NCBI RefSeq assembly: GCF_024105665.1
Contig: NZ_JAAAMK010000002.1
Span: 558,001-622,000, forward strand
Length of the DNA stretch: 64,000 nucleotides
Reading direction: 5' to 3'
DNA from: Aliihoeflea aestuarii
GTDB taxonomy: Bacteria > Pseudomonadota > Alphaproteobacteria > Rhizobiales > Rhizobiaceae
The notes below the pieces were generated by a model. That model saw only the letters and a list, made by a program, of their open reading frames with translations. It was not told the DNA's origin and did no database searches. Shown in pieces: positions 1-10,500 of the stretch. Position 1 is the first letter of the stretch, and every line of letters starts with the position of its first letter. Position numbers and translations under genes: made by a program.

Positions 1-374
1 CGGATCGCCCGCACTTTCTCGCCGGTTTCGGCAAGACCTTCTATGGTGCCGGCATACTCAATTTCGAGATATCGAACGAGCTTCTGGCCTGGACGAGCCA
101 AGTCGCCATGCTGGCCTCCCCGAAAGCGACGATCGATTGCGTGCGCGCATTTTCGGAAACCGACTTTCGCGAGGATTTGCGCAAATTCACGATCCCCACG
201 CTCGTCATCCATGGCGACGAAGACCAGACCGTACCGATCGACGTTTCGGCCAAACGCGTTCAGGAATTCGCACCGAACGCCGAGTTGAAGGTCTATCAGG
301 GCGCGCCGCACGGCCTGTTCTTCTCGAACAAGGACGAATTGAACGACGATCTTCTGGCGTTTATCGGTCGGTGA
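1..374 (+). CDS. Alpha/beta hydrolase (non-heme haloperoxidase-like), C-terminal part
   Basis: Only the last 123 or so residues are in the window; the reading frame enters at base 3 and ends in TGA at 372-374. The visible part looks like the lid and C-terminal half of an alpha/beta-hydrolase of the non-heme chloroperoxidase/arylesterase group. The segment LVIHGDEDQTVPID supplies the acidic residue of the catalytic triad (the D before QTVP), and GAPHG near the end supplies the catalytic histidine; the nucleophile serine must lie upstream, outside the window. These enzymes hydrolyse esters or lactones in the cytoplasm; the substrate cannot be read from the sequence. The gene ends just before a strong bidirectional terminator shared with the convergent nitroreductase gene. 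Confidence 0.85.
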   Translation, partial: DRPHFLAGFGKTFYGAGILNFEISNELLAWTSQVAMLASPKATIDCVRAFSETDFREDLRKFTIPTLVIHGDEDQTVPIDVSAKRVQEFAPNAELKVYQGAPHGLFFSNKDELNDDLLAFIGR

Positions 375-380
375 CACCTC

Positions 381-409
381 AAAAGGGCCGCTGATCAGCG
401 GCCCTTTTT
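381..409. terminator. Bidirectional Rho-independent terminator
   Basis: A perfect 20-base palindrome (GGGCCGCTGATCAGCGGCCC, 385-404) is flanked by AAAA on the left and TTTTT on the right. It lies between two convergent stop codons (hydrolase at 374, nitroreductase at 409), so it can end transcripts from both sides. Confidence 0.9.
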
Positions 410-1104
410 CATTTCACGAAAGTGACGAATGCCTCGATCGGTTCGCGCTCGGACCGAAGCGTATTCTCCGGTTTCGTCGTGTCCTCATGCCCCAGCGCCA
501 TGCCGCAGACGACGATTTCCTCGTCGGGAATGTCCAGAACGGGCCGTATCTGTCGGTGATACGGCGCGAAGGCGGCCTGCGGGCACGTATGAAGCCCCCG
601 CGCCCTGGCCGCGACCATGATCGACTGCAAAAACATGCCGTGATCGACCCACGACCCCATGTTCAACCGCCGGTCGATAGTGAAGATCAAACCGACAGGT
701 GCATCGAAGAACACGAAATTGCGATCATGCTGCTCGCGCATGCGGTCCGTTTCCCGCTTGCCGATTCCAAGCAGGCCGTAGAGGGCGAATCCGACGGCAC
801 GGCGGCGCGATAGATAGGGTTCGAAGAACTGGTCGGGATAATATTTGTATTCGTCCCACGCGGCCTTTTCGGCACGAACGCCCGAATTCAGGATGGCATC
901 GGAAAGCTCCTGCTTCCGGTTCCCCTTCACCACGTAGACTTTCCATGGCTGCATATTGGTGCCTGACGGAGCGCGCGCCGCGACCTCCAGAATGTCGCAG
1001 ATCGTCCGGTCGTCGACCGGCGTCGGCAGGAACGCGCGCACGGACTTGCGCGAGGTGATCGCCTCGTCCACAATCGCCGTCTTCTCATGCCCGGACGATT
1101 TCAT
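409..1104 (-). CDS. Nitroreductase-family FMN oxidoreductase
   Basis: This 231-residue protein has the nitroreductase fold signatures: SRKSVRAF near residues 18-25 (FMN phosphate contact region) and APSGTNMQPWKVYVV around 47-61. Family members are cytoplasmic FMN dimers that reduce nitroaromatics, quinones or other electron-poor compounds with NAD(P)H; the physiological substrate is not evident. I chose the ATG at 1104, preceded by AAGAGGCG, because it gives the usual family length. An ATG at 1131 with a GGAGAG site directly in front, and a longer reading frame to 1227, are alternatives. The gene is divergent from the aminotransferase that starts at 1279, so the 174 bases between them probably carry both promoters. 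Confidence 0.88.
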   Translation of the reverse strand: MKSSGHEKTAIVDEAITSRKSVRAFLPTPVDDRTICDILEVAARAPSGTNMQPWKVYVVKGNRKQELSDAILNSGVRAEKAAWDEYKYYPDQFFEPYLSRRRAVGFALYGLLGIGKRETDRMREQHDRNFVFFDAPVGLIFTIDRRLNMGSWVDHGMFLQSIMVAARARGLHTCPQAAFAPYHRQIRPVLDIPDEEIVVCGMALGHEDTTKPENTLRSEREPIEAFVTFVK

Positions 1105-1278
1105 GCTTTCGCCTCTTGGATGATGATTCATCTCTCCGCCTTGGTCGCTTTCGTGCGGTCGGGCATAGGCCATGCCATGCCAGCACGCAATTCCTTTGAT
1201 CCAACGGCTGAAAACCCACCTGCTCAAGAACCGAATTGATAGAACATCGCGACACTCCTAATTCCAAGGACACTTGAC

Positions 1279-2466
1279 GTGCCAAACCCCTCTTCGCGTA
1301 TTTCCGGCATCGTTCCATCCGGCAAGGATGGTTGGGAGGTCCATTTCACCGCCTATCAGCGCAAGCAGGCGGGCGAAGCGATCACCATGCTGTCAGTCGG
1401 CGATCATGATTTCGACACGCCGGCACAGACCGTGGAAGCCTGTGTTCAGGCGGTGCGCGCCGGACATCACCACTATACGCCATTGCCGGGAATGCCGCGC
1501 CTGCGCGCCGCGATGGCTGCAGTCTCGGCCGAATGCACCGGCGTCGAAACCCTGACTGAAAACGTGCTCGCGACACCCGGCGGCCAGTCCTCGCTCTTTG
1601 CGGCCGTCATGGCGACATTGGACGCAGGAGGGCATGCGGTCGTGGTCGCGCCCTATTATGCGACCTATCCGGGCACGTTCCGCGCGGCAGGCGCCGGCTT
1701 CACGGTGGTCGAGACACGCGCCGAAGAAAGTTTCCAGCCCGACGCGGCGGCGATCGAAAATGCGATCGAGCCGAATACGCGCGTGATCCTGATCAACACG
1801 CCGAACAACCCCACCGGGGCCGTCTACACGCGCGAAAGCCTTGCCCACCTTGCCGACATCTGCATCAGACATGATCTGTGGCTGCTTTCGGACGAGGTCT
1901 ACTGGTCGATTGCCGGAAGCAGGCAGCATCTGTCGCCGCGCGCGTTTCCGGGGATGCCGGAACGCACGCTCGTCATCAATTCGATGTCCAAGAGCCACGG
2001 CATGACCGGGTGGCGGATCGGATGGCTGACGGGGCCGAAAGCGATCATTTCGCGCCTGATCGACCTCAATCTCGTCACGACCTACGGCCTGCCCGATTTC
2101 GTATCCCGTGCGGCGATCGAGGCGCTGGAAAATCGCTATGGGGTGGCTGAAATCGCGGCGCGCTATGCCGAGCGACGCGAGATATTCCTACAAGCCATCG
2201 ACGGCGCCGACGGTTTGATCGTGCGCGGATCGCAAGGCGGCATGTATGTGATGCTCGATATCTCCGCGGTCGATCCGGATTGCGAGGCCTTCGCCTGGAA
2301 ACTGCTCGATACCGAGAAAATAGCCGTCATGCCCGGATCGAGTTTCGGTGATGCCGCGAAGGGCCATATTCGGGTGAGCCTGACCCAGCCCGACGATATT
2401 TTGCGCGACGCCGGCAATCGACTAAAGCGATTTGCCGCCCGATACGCCGACCTGAAGGTCAGTTGA
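1279..2466 (+). CDS. Class I/II PLP-dependent aminotransferase
   Basis: The 395-residue product is a fold-type I aminotransferase of the aspartate-aminotransferase superfamily. Visible landmarks are NTPNNPTG (173-180), DEVY (205-208, pyridine-ring contacts) and SMSKSHGMTGWR (236-247) with Lys238 as the Schiff-base lysine. It transfers an amino group between an amino acid and a 2-oxo acid in the cytoplasm; substrate specificity cannot be assigned. The start is an ATG preceded by a weak site (AAGGACACTTGACGTG). The gene stands alone, divergent from the nitroreductase and convergent with a small secreted-protein gene 18 bases downstream. Confidence 0.9.
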   Translation: MPNPSSRISGIVPSGKDGWEVHFTAYQRKQAGEAITMLSVGDHDFDTPAQTVEACVQAVRAGHHHYTPLPGMPRLRAAMAAVSAECTGVETLTENVLATPGGQSSLFAAVMATLDAGGHAVVVAPYYATYPGTFRAAGAGFTVVETRAEESFQPDAAAIENAIEPNTRVILINTPNNPTGAVYTRESLAHLADICIRHDLWLLSDEVYWSIAGSRQHLSPRAFPGMPERTLVINSMSKSHGMTGWRIGWLTGPKAIISRLIDLNLVTTYGLPDFVSRAAIEALENRYGVAEIAARYAERREIFLQAIDGADGLIVRGSQGGMYVMLDISAVDPDCEAFAWKLLDTEKIAVMPGSSFGDAAKGHIRVSLTQPDDILRDAGNRLKRFAARYADLKVS

Positions 2467-2484
2467 TGCTGACGTCTCCGGGAC

Positions 2485-2766
2485 TCAATCCCAATCGATA
2501 AGCGGCTGATCGCAGCGATAGACCGGGCACTGATCCGTGTCGGCGGATGGTATCGTCGTATACCGGGCAACCTCCGGACTGAAGCAGAAGCGCCCGTCGA
2601 CGACATACCGGTCATAGGTATATTGGCCGGTCGTCAGCACGATCGCGCCGCGCTGGTCGATCAGCGATTGCACGCTACGGCAGTCGAGTTGCCGCGCATC
2701 GACCCGGTGCTGGGCCATAGCCGGCGCCGCCGCAAGCATCGCCATCATGAACATCAGACCACGCAT
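2485..2766 (-). CDS. Small secreted cysteine-containing protein, function unknown
   Basis: A 93-residue protein begins with a clear Sec signal peptide (MRGLMFMMAMLAAAPAMA, cleavage likely after AMA at residue 18). The mature part of about 75 residues contains four cysteines (residues 29, 61, 80 and 85), suggesting two disulfides in the periplasm. A DRYVVDGRFCFSPE segment (52-65) looks like a conserved core of an uncharacterised rhizobial family, but I cannot name it. AAGGA lies 8 bases before the ATG at 2766, which fixes the start. It is divergent from otsB and convergent with the aminotransferase gene. Confidence 0.75.
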   Translation of the reverse strand: MRGLMFMMAMLAAAPAMAQHRVDARQLDCRSVQSLIDQRGAIVLTTGQYTYDRYVVDGRFCFSPEVARYTTIPSADTDQCPVYRCDQPLIDWD

Positions 2767-2897
2767 CGCAAATGTCCTTTCAACAGGGCGGGCGTCGTTT
2801 GCCCATCTTGGCCGGCACGGCTCGAAGCCTATATGCCCGCCCCCAATCCAACGATGTCGGCGCATCGCGCGTTCCACGAGTTCAAGCAAGGGTGACC

Positions 2898-3656
2898 ATG
2901 ACCGGCACAAAGCCTCTTTCGAGTTTCGACCTTCCCTGCCCCGTCGAGCAACTGGCGATCTTTCTGGACTTCGACGGCACGCTGGCCGATATCGTCGATC
3001 ATCCCGATGACGTCCATCTGCCCGGCGAGATGATCGAAGCACTCGACATGCTGGCAAAACGTACCTCCGGTGCACTCGCCATCGTAACGGGTCGCCCGAT
3101 CGAACAGATCGACAGGCTTTTGTCGCCCCTGGTTTTGCCGGTCGCCGGCGTGCATGGAATGGCACGGCGCGCGTTCGACGGAAAGCTGCATACGGCCGAT
3201 CACGATCCGTCTGTTTTTGCCGAAGTGCAGGCACGGATGACGCATCTTCATACGGAGCATGCCGATACGATGATCGAGATCAAGCCGGGTTCGATCGCCT
3301 TTCACTACCGACGCCGGCCGGACCTGAGCGAAACGGTGGCCGAGCTCGTCCATGAAGCGCTCGGCGACCTTGACGGTATCGATATTCTGCATGGCAAGAT
3401 GGTCGTGGAAGTGAAGACCGGCCACGCCAACAAAGGCAGCGCCATCCGTGCCTTCATGGAGGAGCCGCCTTTTGCAGATCGCGTGGCGGTCTTCGCGGGC
3501 GACGACGTCACCGACGAATTCGGGTTTCAAGCCGTTGCGGAAATCGGCGGCGTCGCGATCAAGATCGGAAGCGGAGAAACCCGCGCGAAATTGCGCACGG
3601 ATACTCCAGCAGAATTTCGCGATTGGCTGGCAGCGACGGCAAGAGATCTTGCCTAA
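2898..3656 (+). CDS. otsB: Trehalose-6-phosphate phosphatase
   Basis: OtsB removes the phosphate from trehalose 6-phosphate, the second step of osmoprotectant trehalose synthesis. The 252-residue protein is a HAD-superfamily phosphatase: DFDGT at 24-28 holds the nucleophile and general acid aspartates, and GDDVTDE around 201-207 is the Mg-binding motif 4. I placed the start at the ATG at 2898 (AAGGGTG upstream) because the HAD motif then lies at the usual distance from the N-terminus; the frame is open further upstream but that stretch does not look coding. otsA follows after a 114-base gap in the same direction, so the two may be co-transcribed in the order otsB-otsA. Confidence 0.93.
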   Translation: MTGTKPLSSFDLPCPVEQLAIFLDFDGTLADIVDHPDDVHLPGEMIEALDMLAKRTSGALAIVTGRPIEQIDRLLSPLVLPVAGVHGMARRAFDGKLHTADHDPSVFAEVQARMTHLHTEHADTMIEIKPGSIAFHYRRRPDLSETVAELVHEALGDLDGIDILHGKMVVEVKTGHANKGSAIRAFMEEPPFADRVAVFAGDDVTDEFGFQAVAEIGGVAIKIGSGETRAKLRTDTPAEFRDWLAATARDLA

Positions 3657-3770
3657 ATTTTACCTCCCCGAAAAATCCTGCTACAAATTTGCGCAATCAC
3701 ACTTTCAGCCTCGACGGATCATTTGGCCGTCCTGAAAGTTTTGCCGCAGAAGAACGAGGGAGATGGTATT

Positions 3771-5168
3771 TTGGGAAGACTGGTGGTCGTCTCGAACAGG
3801 GTCGCGGATTTGACGCGATCCATGCAGTCGGGTGGCCTTGCGGTCGGCATTACCGACGCGCTGAAGAATCGTGGCGGTCTCTGGTTCGGCTGGAACGGTG
3901 AAATCTCGCAAGCTGGTGATGATGCTGCGCCGACGGTCGTTGAGGCAGGCAACGTCTCCATGGCGACGATCCCGCTGACGGAGGCGGACTACGCCAACTA
4001 TTATCTCGGCTTTTCCAACAGCGTGCTTTGGCCCCTTTTTCACTACCGGCTCGATCTGGTTGATTTTCATTCCAGATTTCTGGACGGATATCGCCTGGTC
4101 AACCGACGCTTCGCACAGGCGCTTCTTCCTCTTCTGCGCGACGACGACACGATCTGGGTACATGATTACCACCTGATCCCGCTGGCGTCCGAATTGCGCA
4201 GGCTGGGTTGCAGGCAGCGGATCGGTTTCTTTCTCCACGTCCCCTTTCCGCCACCCGAAATCCTCGCTGCGGCACCGGGGCACAAATGGCTGGCCGACAG
4301 TCTTCTGGCTTACGATCTCGTCGGCTTCCAGACTCAGACGGACGTTTCAAATCTGGCGCGATATGCGGAAGACCATCTGCAGATGTCGCCACCGAAGGCC
4401 GGCCGGATGACAGGTCCGGCGGGCGATCTGCATCTCGATGCCTTTCCGATCGGCATCGATGCGCAAGCCTTCGCGCAGCTTGCCGCATCGCCTTCCGACG
4501 ACGTCCAGATCGATTCGATGCGCCGCGAGACGCTCGGCCGAAAGCAGATCATCGGCGTCGACCGGCTGGACTATTCGAAGGGACTGCCCGATCGCATGAA
4601 GGCGTTCGGGCGCCTGCTCGAACTCCACCCCGATCACATGAAGAAGGTGACGTTTCTACAGATCGCGCCGCCGACCCGTGAGAACGTCAACGCCTATGCG
4701 GATATCCGCAGCGAGCTCGAACATCTTTCAGGCTCGATCAATGGGCAGTTCGCGGACTTCAACTGGACGCCCATCCGTTACATCCATCGCTCCGTGCCGC
4801 GTGAAATCCTGGCTGGGCTCTATCGCGTCAGCCGCGCCGGACTGGTCACACCCTTGCGGGATGGCATGAACCTTGTCGCGAAAGAATTCGTCGCCGCCCA
4901 GAATCCCGATGACCCCGGTGTTTTGATCCTGTCGAAATTCGCAGGCGCCGCGGAAGAACTGGTCGAGGCGCTGATCGTCAACCCCTATGATATAGACGCG
5001 ATGGCAAGAGCCATCGACAATGCGCTGACGATGCCGCTTGAGGAACGCAAGGAACGGCACGCCGCCTTGTTCGAACGCGTCTCTCGGCGTGATGCCATCG
5101 CATGGCAGCAGGCATTTCTAAACGCGCTCGAGCAGCGATCGAGCGATGCCCGGATGAATGTCGCCTGA
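3771..5168 (+). CDS. otsA: Trehalose-6-phosphate synthase
   Basis: OtsA joins glucose from UDP-glucose to glucose 6-phosphate. The 465-residue GT20-family protein starts with the typical [10 protein letters not shown] strand and carries [10 protein letters not shown] (about residue 263, glucose-6-phosphate and nucleotide site) and [14 protein letters not shown] (about 360), the UDP-glucose site. The start is read as TTG at 3771: GAGGGAG lies 8 bases before it and the family almost always begins one to three residues before [12 protein letters not shown] at 3723 would add 16 unlikely residues. The stop abuts the stop of the opposite-strand DUF3008 gene with no terminator between them. Confidence 0.93.
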   Translation: MGRLVVVSNRVADLTRSMQSGGLAVGITDALKNRGGLWFGWNGEISQAGDDAAPTVVEAGNVSMATIPLTEADYANYYLGFSNSVLWPLFHYRLDLVDFHSRFLDGYRLVNRRFAQALLPLLRDDDTIWVHDYHLIPLASELRRLGCRQRIGFFLHVPFPPPEILAAAPGHKWLADSLLAYDLVGFQTQTDVSNLARYAEDHLQMSPPKAGRMTGPAGDLHLDAFPIGIDAQAFAQLAASPSDDVQIDSMRRETLGRKQIIGVDRLDYSKGLPDRMKAFGRLLELHPDHMKKVTFLQIAPPTRENVNAYADIRSELEHLSGSINGQFADFNWTPIRYIHRSVPREILAGLYRVSRAGLVTPLRDGMNLVAKEFVAAQNPDDPGVLILSKFAGAAEELVEALIVNPYDIDAMARAIDNALTMPLEERKERHAALFERVSRRDAIAWQQAFLNALEQRSSDARMNVA

Positions 5169-5351
5169 TCACGATTTCTTGTTCGGCAATTTCTTCCGCT
5201 TGGTTTCGGCAAGTTCCTCAAGCTGCTTTTCCGACATCGATTCGACCATCTGTTTAGAGGCCCCTTTCAGGTCGGATTTGGCCGTCTCTCCGCGCTTGGC
5301 GGATAATGCGGCACCGGCCGCTTTCTGTTGGGCTTTCGATTTGGCAGGCAT
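5169..5351 (-). CDS. DUF3008-family small basic protein
   Basis: A 60-residue, lysine-rich protein starting MPAKSKAQQKAAG and ending in a run of basic residues. This pattern, with the EKQLEELAETKRKKLP tail, matches the DUF3008 family, widespread small proteins of unknown function in proteobacteria. GGGAG lies 7 bases before the ATG at 5351. It is convergent with otsA, their stop codons being adjacent. Its position next to trehalose genes could mean a stress role, but nothing in the sequence shows this. Confidence 0.8.
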   Translation of the reverse strand: MPAKSKAQQKAAGAALSAKRGETAKSDLKGASKQMVESMSEKQLEELAETKRKKLPNKKS

Positions 5352-5634
5352 GGCGAACTCCCTGTTTCTCCTGTCATCAAAATCGCCGGGATGCTCCAAT
5401 GTTCCTGTCGTTCTGAAACGCGCTGTGACCGGATCGACACGATGTAGATTGGACACCGCACCGGCCAGCCGGTAGGTTGCAGGGTGGAAACCGTCGCAGT
5501 TTGTTAGGAATTCATTATCAATATCACCAGCTTGGGTTTGGTATTGATGTGCGAATGTCCGCGTGCGGTTCGGACGAGGGAGAGGCAGGGCGATGGTTTG
5601 TGCGCCTGCCGGTTGTACGAGTTCGGGGAATAAC

Positions 5635-7569
5635 GTGTCAGCAAAGTTCGGGTCCTGCCGTCGACGTCTTGCCCTTGTTGCTTCGCTGAGCATCGCGGCC
5701 GCAGCCCTACCCGCATCGCAGGCGTCGGCGTTTTTCGGCCTGTTCGGCTCGAACGACGATGCCGAGGTCGACGTTATCGGCGAACCTCAAAACTACTCGG
5801 CCGAATTTACGGTGCAGAACGATGAAAACGGGCTGGAACGCCGGTTGCGATCCACGTCCACCCTCTGGAACGATCGGGATGAACCGGCGTCGGGCTCCGG
5901 TGGCCTGCTTGCCAAGGCACGCGGAGATTATCGGCGCCTGCTCGCAGCTCTTTATGCCGAGGGCCGATATGGCGGCACGATCTCGATCCTGATCGACGGC
6001 CGCGAGGCTGCGGACCTTCCGCCGGACACGGTGCTCAACAATCCGGCGACCGTGGCAGTCTCGATCGATCCGGGGCCGGAATTCCTGTTCGGCGAAGCTG
6101 CCATCGTTAACCAGGCCCCGCCCCCGCAAAGCTGGCGCGACGAAGTGGACGATCCGCGCGAGGAGGGCTTCGCCACCGGCGAAATTGCACGTTCGACGGC
6201 GATCCTGCGCGCCGAACGTCTGTCGGTCGAAGCCTGGCGCCAGCAGGGCCATGCGAAGGCTGAGGTCGTCGATCGCCGCGTCGAGGCAGCCCACGACGCC
6301 GACATCGTCAATGCGCGCATCACGGTCGAACCGGGACAAAAAGCCTATTACGGCCCGATCACCGTCGAAGGCACGGAACGGCTCGATCCCGATTTCATCG
6401 CCTTCATGGCCGGCCTGCCCCTCGGCGCCGAATACGACCCCGACTACATCCGCCGCGCCGGTGAACGCCTCGCGCGGCTCGACGTTTTCCGCGCCTCCCG
6501 TTTTCAGGAAGCCGACACCATCGGGTCCGATGGCCTGTTGCCCATCGACCTGATCGTTCAGGAACGCGAGCGCCGCCGCATCGGCATCGGCGGTTCCTAT
6601 TCGACGCTCGATGGCCTGGGCATCGAAACCTATTGGCTGCATCGCAATCTGTTCGGACGCGCCGAGCGACTGCGGGTCGACGCACGCGTCGCCGGTATCG
6701 GCCGCAATCTGGATGGCGGAAGCTTCGATCCCAAAGGCTTCAACTACCGTGTCGGGGCCAGCTTCGAAAAGCCGGGCGTCTTCACGCCGGACACGAACTA
6801 CTTCGCATCGGTCTACGGGACCCGGGAGGTCCTCGACAACTACACCCGCACCGGTGTCGATGCACAGTCCGGCTATTCGCACATCTTCAATGAGGAACTG
6901 GCGGGCCGTTTCGCGGTTCAGGCGGGCCATGCCCGTTTCGAAGACGACGCATTCGGGACACGCGAATTCACTACCGCGGGCCTCTTCGGGTCGCTCACCT
7001 ACGATTCGCGGGACGATGCAGCGAACCCGGCGCGCGGCTACTTCGCCGAAGCGGTGGTCGAGCCGTTTTACGAGTTCCAGTTCAACAACGCAGCCTTCCG
7101 CTCCACGGTCGAAGGCCGGACCTATTACGGATTCGGCGCGGAGAACCGCTTCATTCTCGCCGGGCGCGCGAAGGTCGGCACGCTCGTTGGTCCGTCCATC
7201 AGCGAAACCCCGCCGGATAAGCTGTTTTTCGCGGGCGGCGGCGGCTCGGTGCGCGGTTATGCCTTCCGCAATATCGGCGTCGAAGGGCCGGGCGGCACCG
7301 TCGTCGGCGGCAAGTCGCTGATCGAGGGATCGGTCGAGGCGCGCGTGCAGGTCACGGATACGATCGGCCTCGTCGGCTTCGCCGATGCCGGTCTTGTCGG
7401 CGCGGATTCGGTGCCGGACTTCGGCGAGGACGTAAAGATCGGCGTCGGCGCGGGCCTGCGCTATTTCACTGGGCTCGGGCCCATCCGTCTGGATGTCGCC
7501 GTGCCGCTCGACGCGCGCGAAGGCGATCCCTCCGTCGCCTTCTATGTCGGAATAGGACAGGCGTTTTGA
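5635..7569 (+). CDS. tamA: Autotransporter assembly factor TamA (Omp85 family)
   Basis: TamA is the outer-membrane part of the translocation and assembly module that helps insert beta-barrel proteins. Downstream of a signal peptide ending in ASQASA the protein has a periplasmic POTRA region (roughly residues 40-310) and a C-terminal 16-strand Omp85 barrel with the typical FFAGGGGSVRGY segment and a final phenylalanine in VGIGQAF. I place the start at GTG 5635, because GGGGA precedes it and the Arg-rich n-region then leads directly into the hydrophobic core. An ATG at 5593 (AGAGG upstream) or GTG at 5563 would lengthen the N-terminus. It overlaps tamB by 4 bases. Confidence 0.93.
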   Translation: MSAKFGSCRRRLALVASLSIAAAALPASQASAFFGLFGSNDDAEVDVIGEPQNYSAEFTVQNDENGLERRLRSTSTLWNDRDEPASGSGGLLAKARGDYRRLLAALYAEGRYGGTISILIDGREAADLPPDTVLNNPATVAVSIDPGPEFLFGEAAIVNQAPPPQSWRDEVDDPREEGFATGEIARSTAILRAERLSVEAWRQQGHAKAEVVDRRVEAAHDADIVNARITVEPGQKAYYGPITVEGTERLDPDFIAFMAGLPLGAEYDPDYIRRAGERLARLDVFRASRFQEADTIGSDGLLPIDLIVQERERRRIGIGGSYSTLDGLGIETYWLHRNLFGRAERLRVDARVAGIGRNLDGGSFDPKGFNYRVGASFEKPGVFTPDTNYFASVYGTREVLDNYTRTGVDAQSGYSHIFNEELAGRFAVQAGHARFEDDAFGTREFTTAGLFGSLTYDSRDDAANPARGYFAEAVVEPFYEFQFNNAAFRSTVEGRTYYGFGAENRFILAGRAKVGTLVGPSISETPPDKLFFAGGGGSVRGYAFRNIGVEGPGGTVVGGKSLIEGSVEARVQVTDTIGLVGFADAGLVGADSVPDFGEDVKIGVGAGLRYFTGLGPIRLDVAVPLDAREGDPSVAFYVGIGQAF

Positions 7570-10500
7570 CCAGATTTCTCATCGCCCTCGCGTTCGTTTT
7601 CTTTTCCGCTCCCGCCTTCGCGCAGGAGACGGAAGCCGAGACGCGGTCGCTGTTCACGAATTTCATCCAGAACCAGCTCTCCACGCCCAATCGCCAGATC
7701 AGCATCAGCGGTATCCAGGGTGCTTTGTCGTCCAATGCCCGCATCGGCTCGATCACGGTCGCGGATCGCGAAGGCGTGTGGCTGCGCATCACCAACGCCT
7801 CGATCGAATGGAGTCGTACGGCGCTGCTCCTGCGCCAGCGGCTGGAAATCTCGTCGTTGCGCGCCGATCGTATCGATGTTTTGCGAAATCCTGTGCCAGA
7901 AGAAGGCTTGCCGCCGCCCGAATCCTCGGGTTTCGCGGTGCCGGAACTCCCGGTCGCCGTGAACCTTCAAAGCCTTGAGATACCGGTCGCCGCGTTCGGA
8001 CCGACCGTGTTCGGCCTGGAATCGGAATTGTCGCTCTCCGGCCGTCTGCGTCTGGAAGACGGGTCGCTCGATACCGCGCTGGACGTTCAACGGCTCGACG
8101 GCCCCGGCGGACAGCTCGGCCTCACCTTCGTCTATTCCAACGCAACGGAAGTGGTCGATCTCGACCTCAATCTTTCCGAGCCCGAAAACGGCATTCTTGC
8201 CAATCTGCTCAATATCGATGGCCGCCCGCCTGTCGATCTGACGCTGGCCGGCAACGGTCCGCTCGGCGACCTCAACGTCGATCTGGCGCTTGATGCCGAA
8301 CAGGAGCGGATGCTGACGGGTCAGGCGCAGGTGCGCGACGGCAATGGCGGCCGCGGCTTCTCGACACGACTTGCCGGGCCGATTGCCCGGCTGATCCCGG
8401 AGCAGTTCCGCGACTTTTTCGGAGCCGAAACAAGCTTGACCGCGCAAGGTTTCATCCGCGACGAAGGAGGCCTGCGGCTTGATGCGCTCGACCTCAACAG
8501 CGCGGCCATGACCCTGAGCGCATCGGCCGAAACGACCGCCGACAACTTCCTGCGCCGTCTCGCCATCGACGCGACCGTCGAGGATCCGCGCGGCGACGTC
8601 GTCGTCCTTCCGGTGCCCGGCGGCGACACGACGGTCGAGCGCGCAAGCCTCGTTCTGTCCTACGGCGAAGGCGCGTCCGACGACTGGTCCGGCGCCCTTG
8701 ATATCGGCGCATTGAAAACCGCGGAATTCGCCGCCGAGACGATGGAACTCGATCTGACTGGCCTGGCACAGAATCTCGACCAGCCCGATGCGCGGCGCGT
8801 CACCTTCGACTTGTCGGGCGCCATCGACGGCGTGACCGCCACGCAGGAGGAAATTTCCCAGGCACTCGGCCAGCGCATCGCCCTCACCTCGTCCGGCGAA
8901 TGGAATGCCGGTCAGCCGCTCGTTCTTTCGAACACCGAAGTCGAAGCGGAAGCGCTGATCCTGCGCCTTGCCGGCGAAATCGCCGAAAACGTCTTCGACG
9001 GCGACATCTCTGTCGAAACGTCGAGCATCGCGCCGTTTTCGGGCATTGCCGGGCGAGACCTGTCCGGCGCGATGACGCTGGGCGCTTCCGGCACGATCGC
9101 CGCGCTCTCGGGTGGCTTCAACCTGACGCTCGACAGCACGATCGACGAGTTGCGCATCGACAACGAAGCCGCCGACAACCTCATGGGCGGCCGCACGACG
9201 ATTTCGGGCCGCGTCGAGCGCGGCGAGCAAGGTCTCGTCACGGACAATCTGCGCGTCGAGAACGAACAGTTCGACGTTCTGGCCGACGGCAGCTATGCAA
9301 CGGGTGCGGCTGATTTCGATTTCAGCTTCAACCTGACCGATCTCGCGCTCGTCACCTCGCAGGCGTCCGGCGCGCTTGCCGCCGAGGGCCGCGCAGCCGG
9401 CGGCGACGGCATCATCAACCTGACCACCTCGGTGCGCGTGCCTTCTGGACGGCTCGCTGAAAAGCAGTTGCGCGATGCCGCCATCGCCTTTGACGGCACG
9501 CTGGAGGACGGCAACCTCGATGGAACGCTGGGCGGCAGCGCCTTTCTCGATGGCGTGCGGGTCGACCTGTCGACAGGCATCGCGCTGGTCGAAGAGGAAC
9601 GCCGCCTGACGGACCTGACATTCACGGCGGGCGGTGCACGCCTGACCGGCGGCGTGGTCCAGGGGGCTGATGGGCTTTTGACAGGATCGCTCGACATCGA
9701 CGCGGCCGATATTTCGACGCTCGCGGCGCTTGCCTTGCAGGAAGCATCGGGCGCCGTCCGCGCCTCGGTCGAACTGACGCCTGTCGATAACGAGCAGCGC
9801 GCGACGATCGACGCAGCCATCGACGGCTTCGAACTGGGCGAAACGGGGATCGAGCGCGCGCAGATCGAAGCGGCCATCGATGATCTGTTCGGCGTTCCCC
9901 GCATCGATGGCTCGGTGGACGCGGCCGGCATCGCAGCCGGCGGCGTCAACGTGGAAACCCTCCAGGCGAATGCGAACCGTCAGGGCGACGCGACCGAGTT
10001 CAGCGCCGATGCGCGTCTCGACAATGCGACGACCGCAGCCGTTGCCGGCACGCTGACGCCCGAGGGCGACGGTTTCAGGCTGGACCTGACCCAGGCCGAT
10101 CTGGCACAGGGCAATCTTGCCGCGCGGCTGCGTCAGGCCGCGAGCCTGTCCATCATCGGCGACGTGATCACCATCGACCGCCTGGCACTCGATGTCGGCG
10201 GCGGCAGCATCGATGCGACAGGCCGCATCGCCGACGAAATCGATCTCAACGCGACGATCGCAGCCCTCCCTTTGTCGATCGCCAACACGGTGCGCCCCGA
10301 TCTGGAACTTGCCGGCACAATCGACGGGACGGCGCGCGTGACCGGATCGCGCGACCGCCCGAATGTCGCCTTCGACATTCGCGGCGATACGATCCGCGCC
10401 GCCGCGCTGCGTCAGGCGGGCCTGTCCGCGCTGAACGTGACGGCGCGCGGAACGACCTCCGGCGAAAGCCTGAACATCGATGCGCGCGCCACCAGCCCCG

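Noticed and set aside
5515-5555. ATCAATATCACC/GGTATTGAT near-inverted repeat upstream of tamA
   Set aside because: The pairing needs a bulge and the region is simply AT-rich promoter sequence; not strong enough to call an operator.
5707-6930. Minus-strand open frame of about 400 codons opposite tamA
   Set aside because: Antisense shadow of the tamA reading frame; no family resemblance and no start signal.
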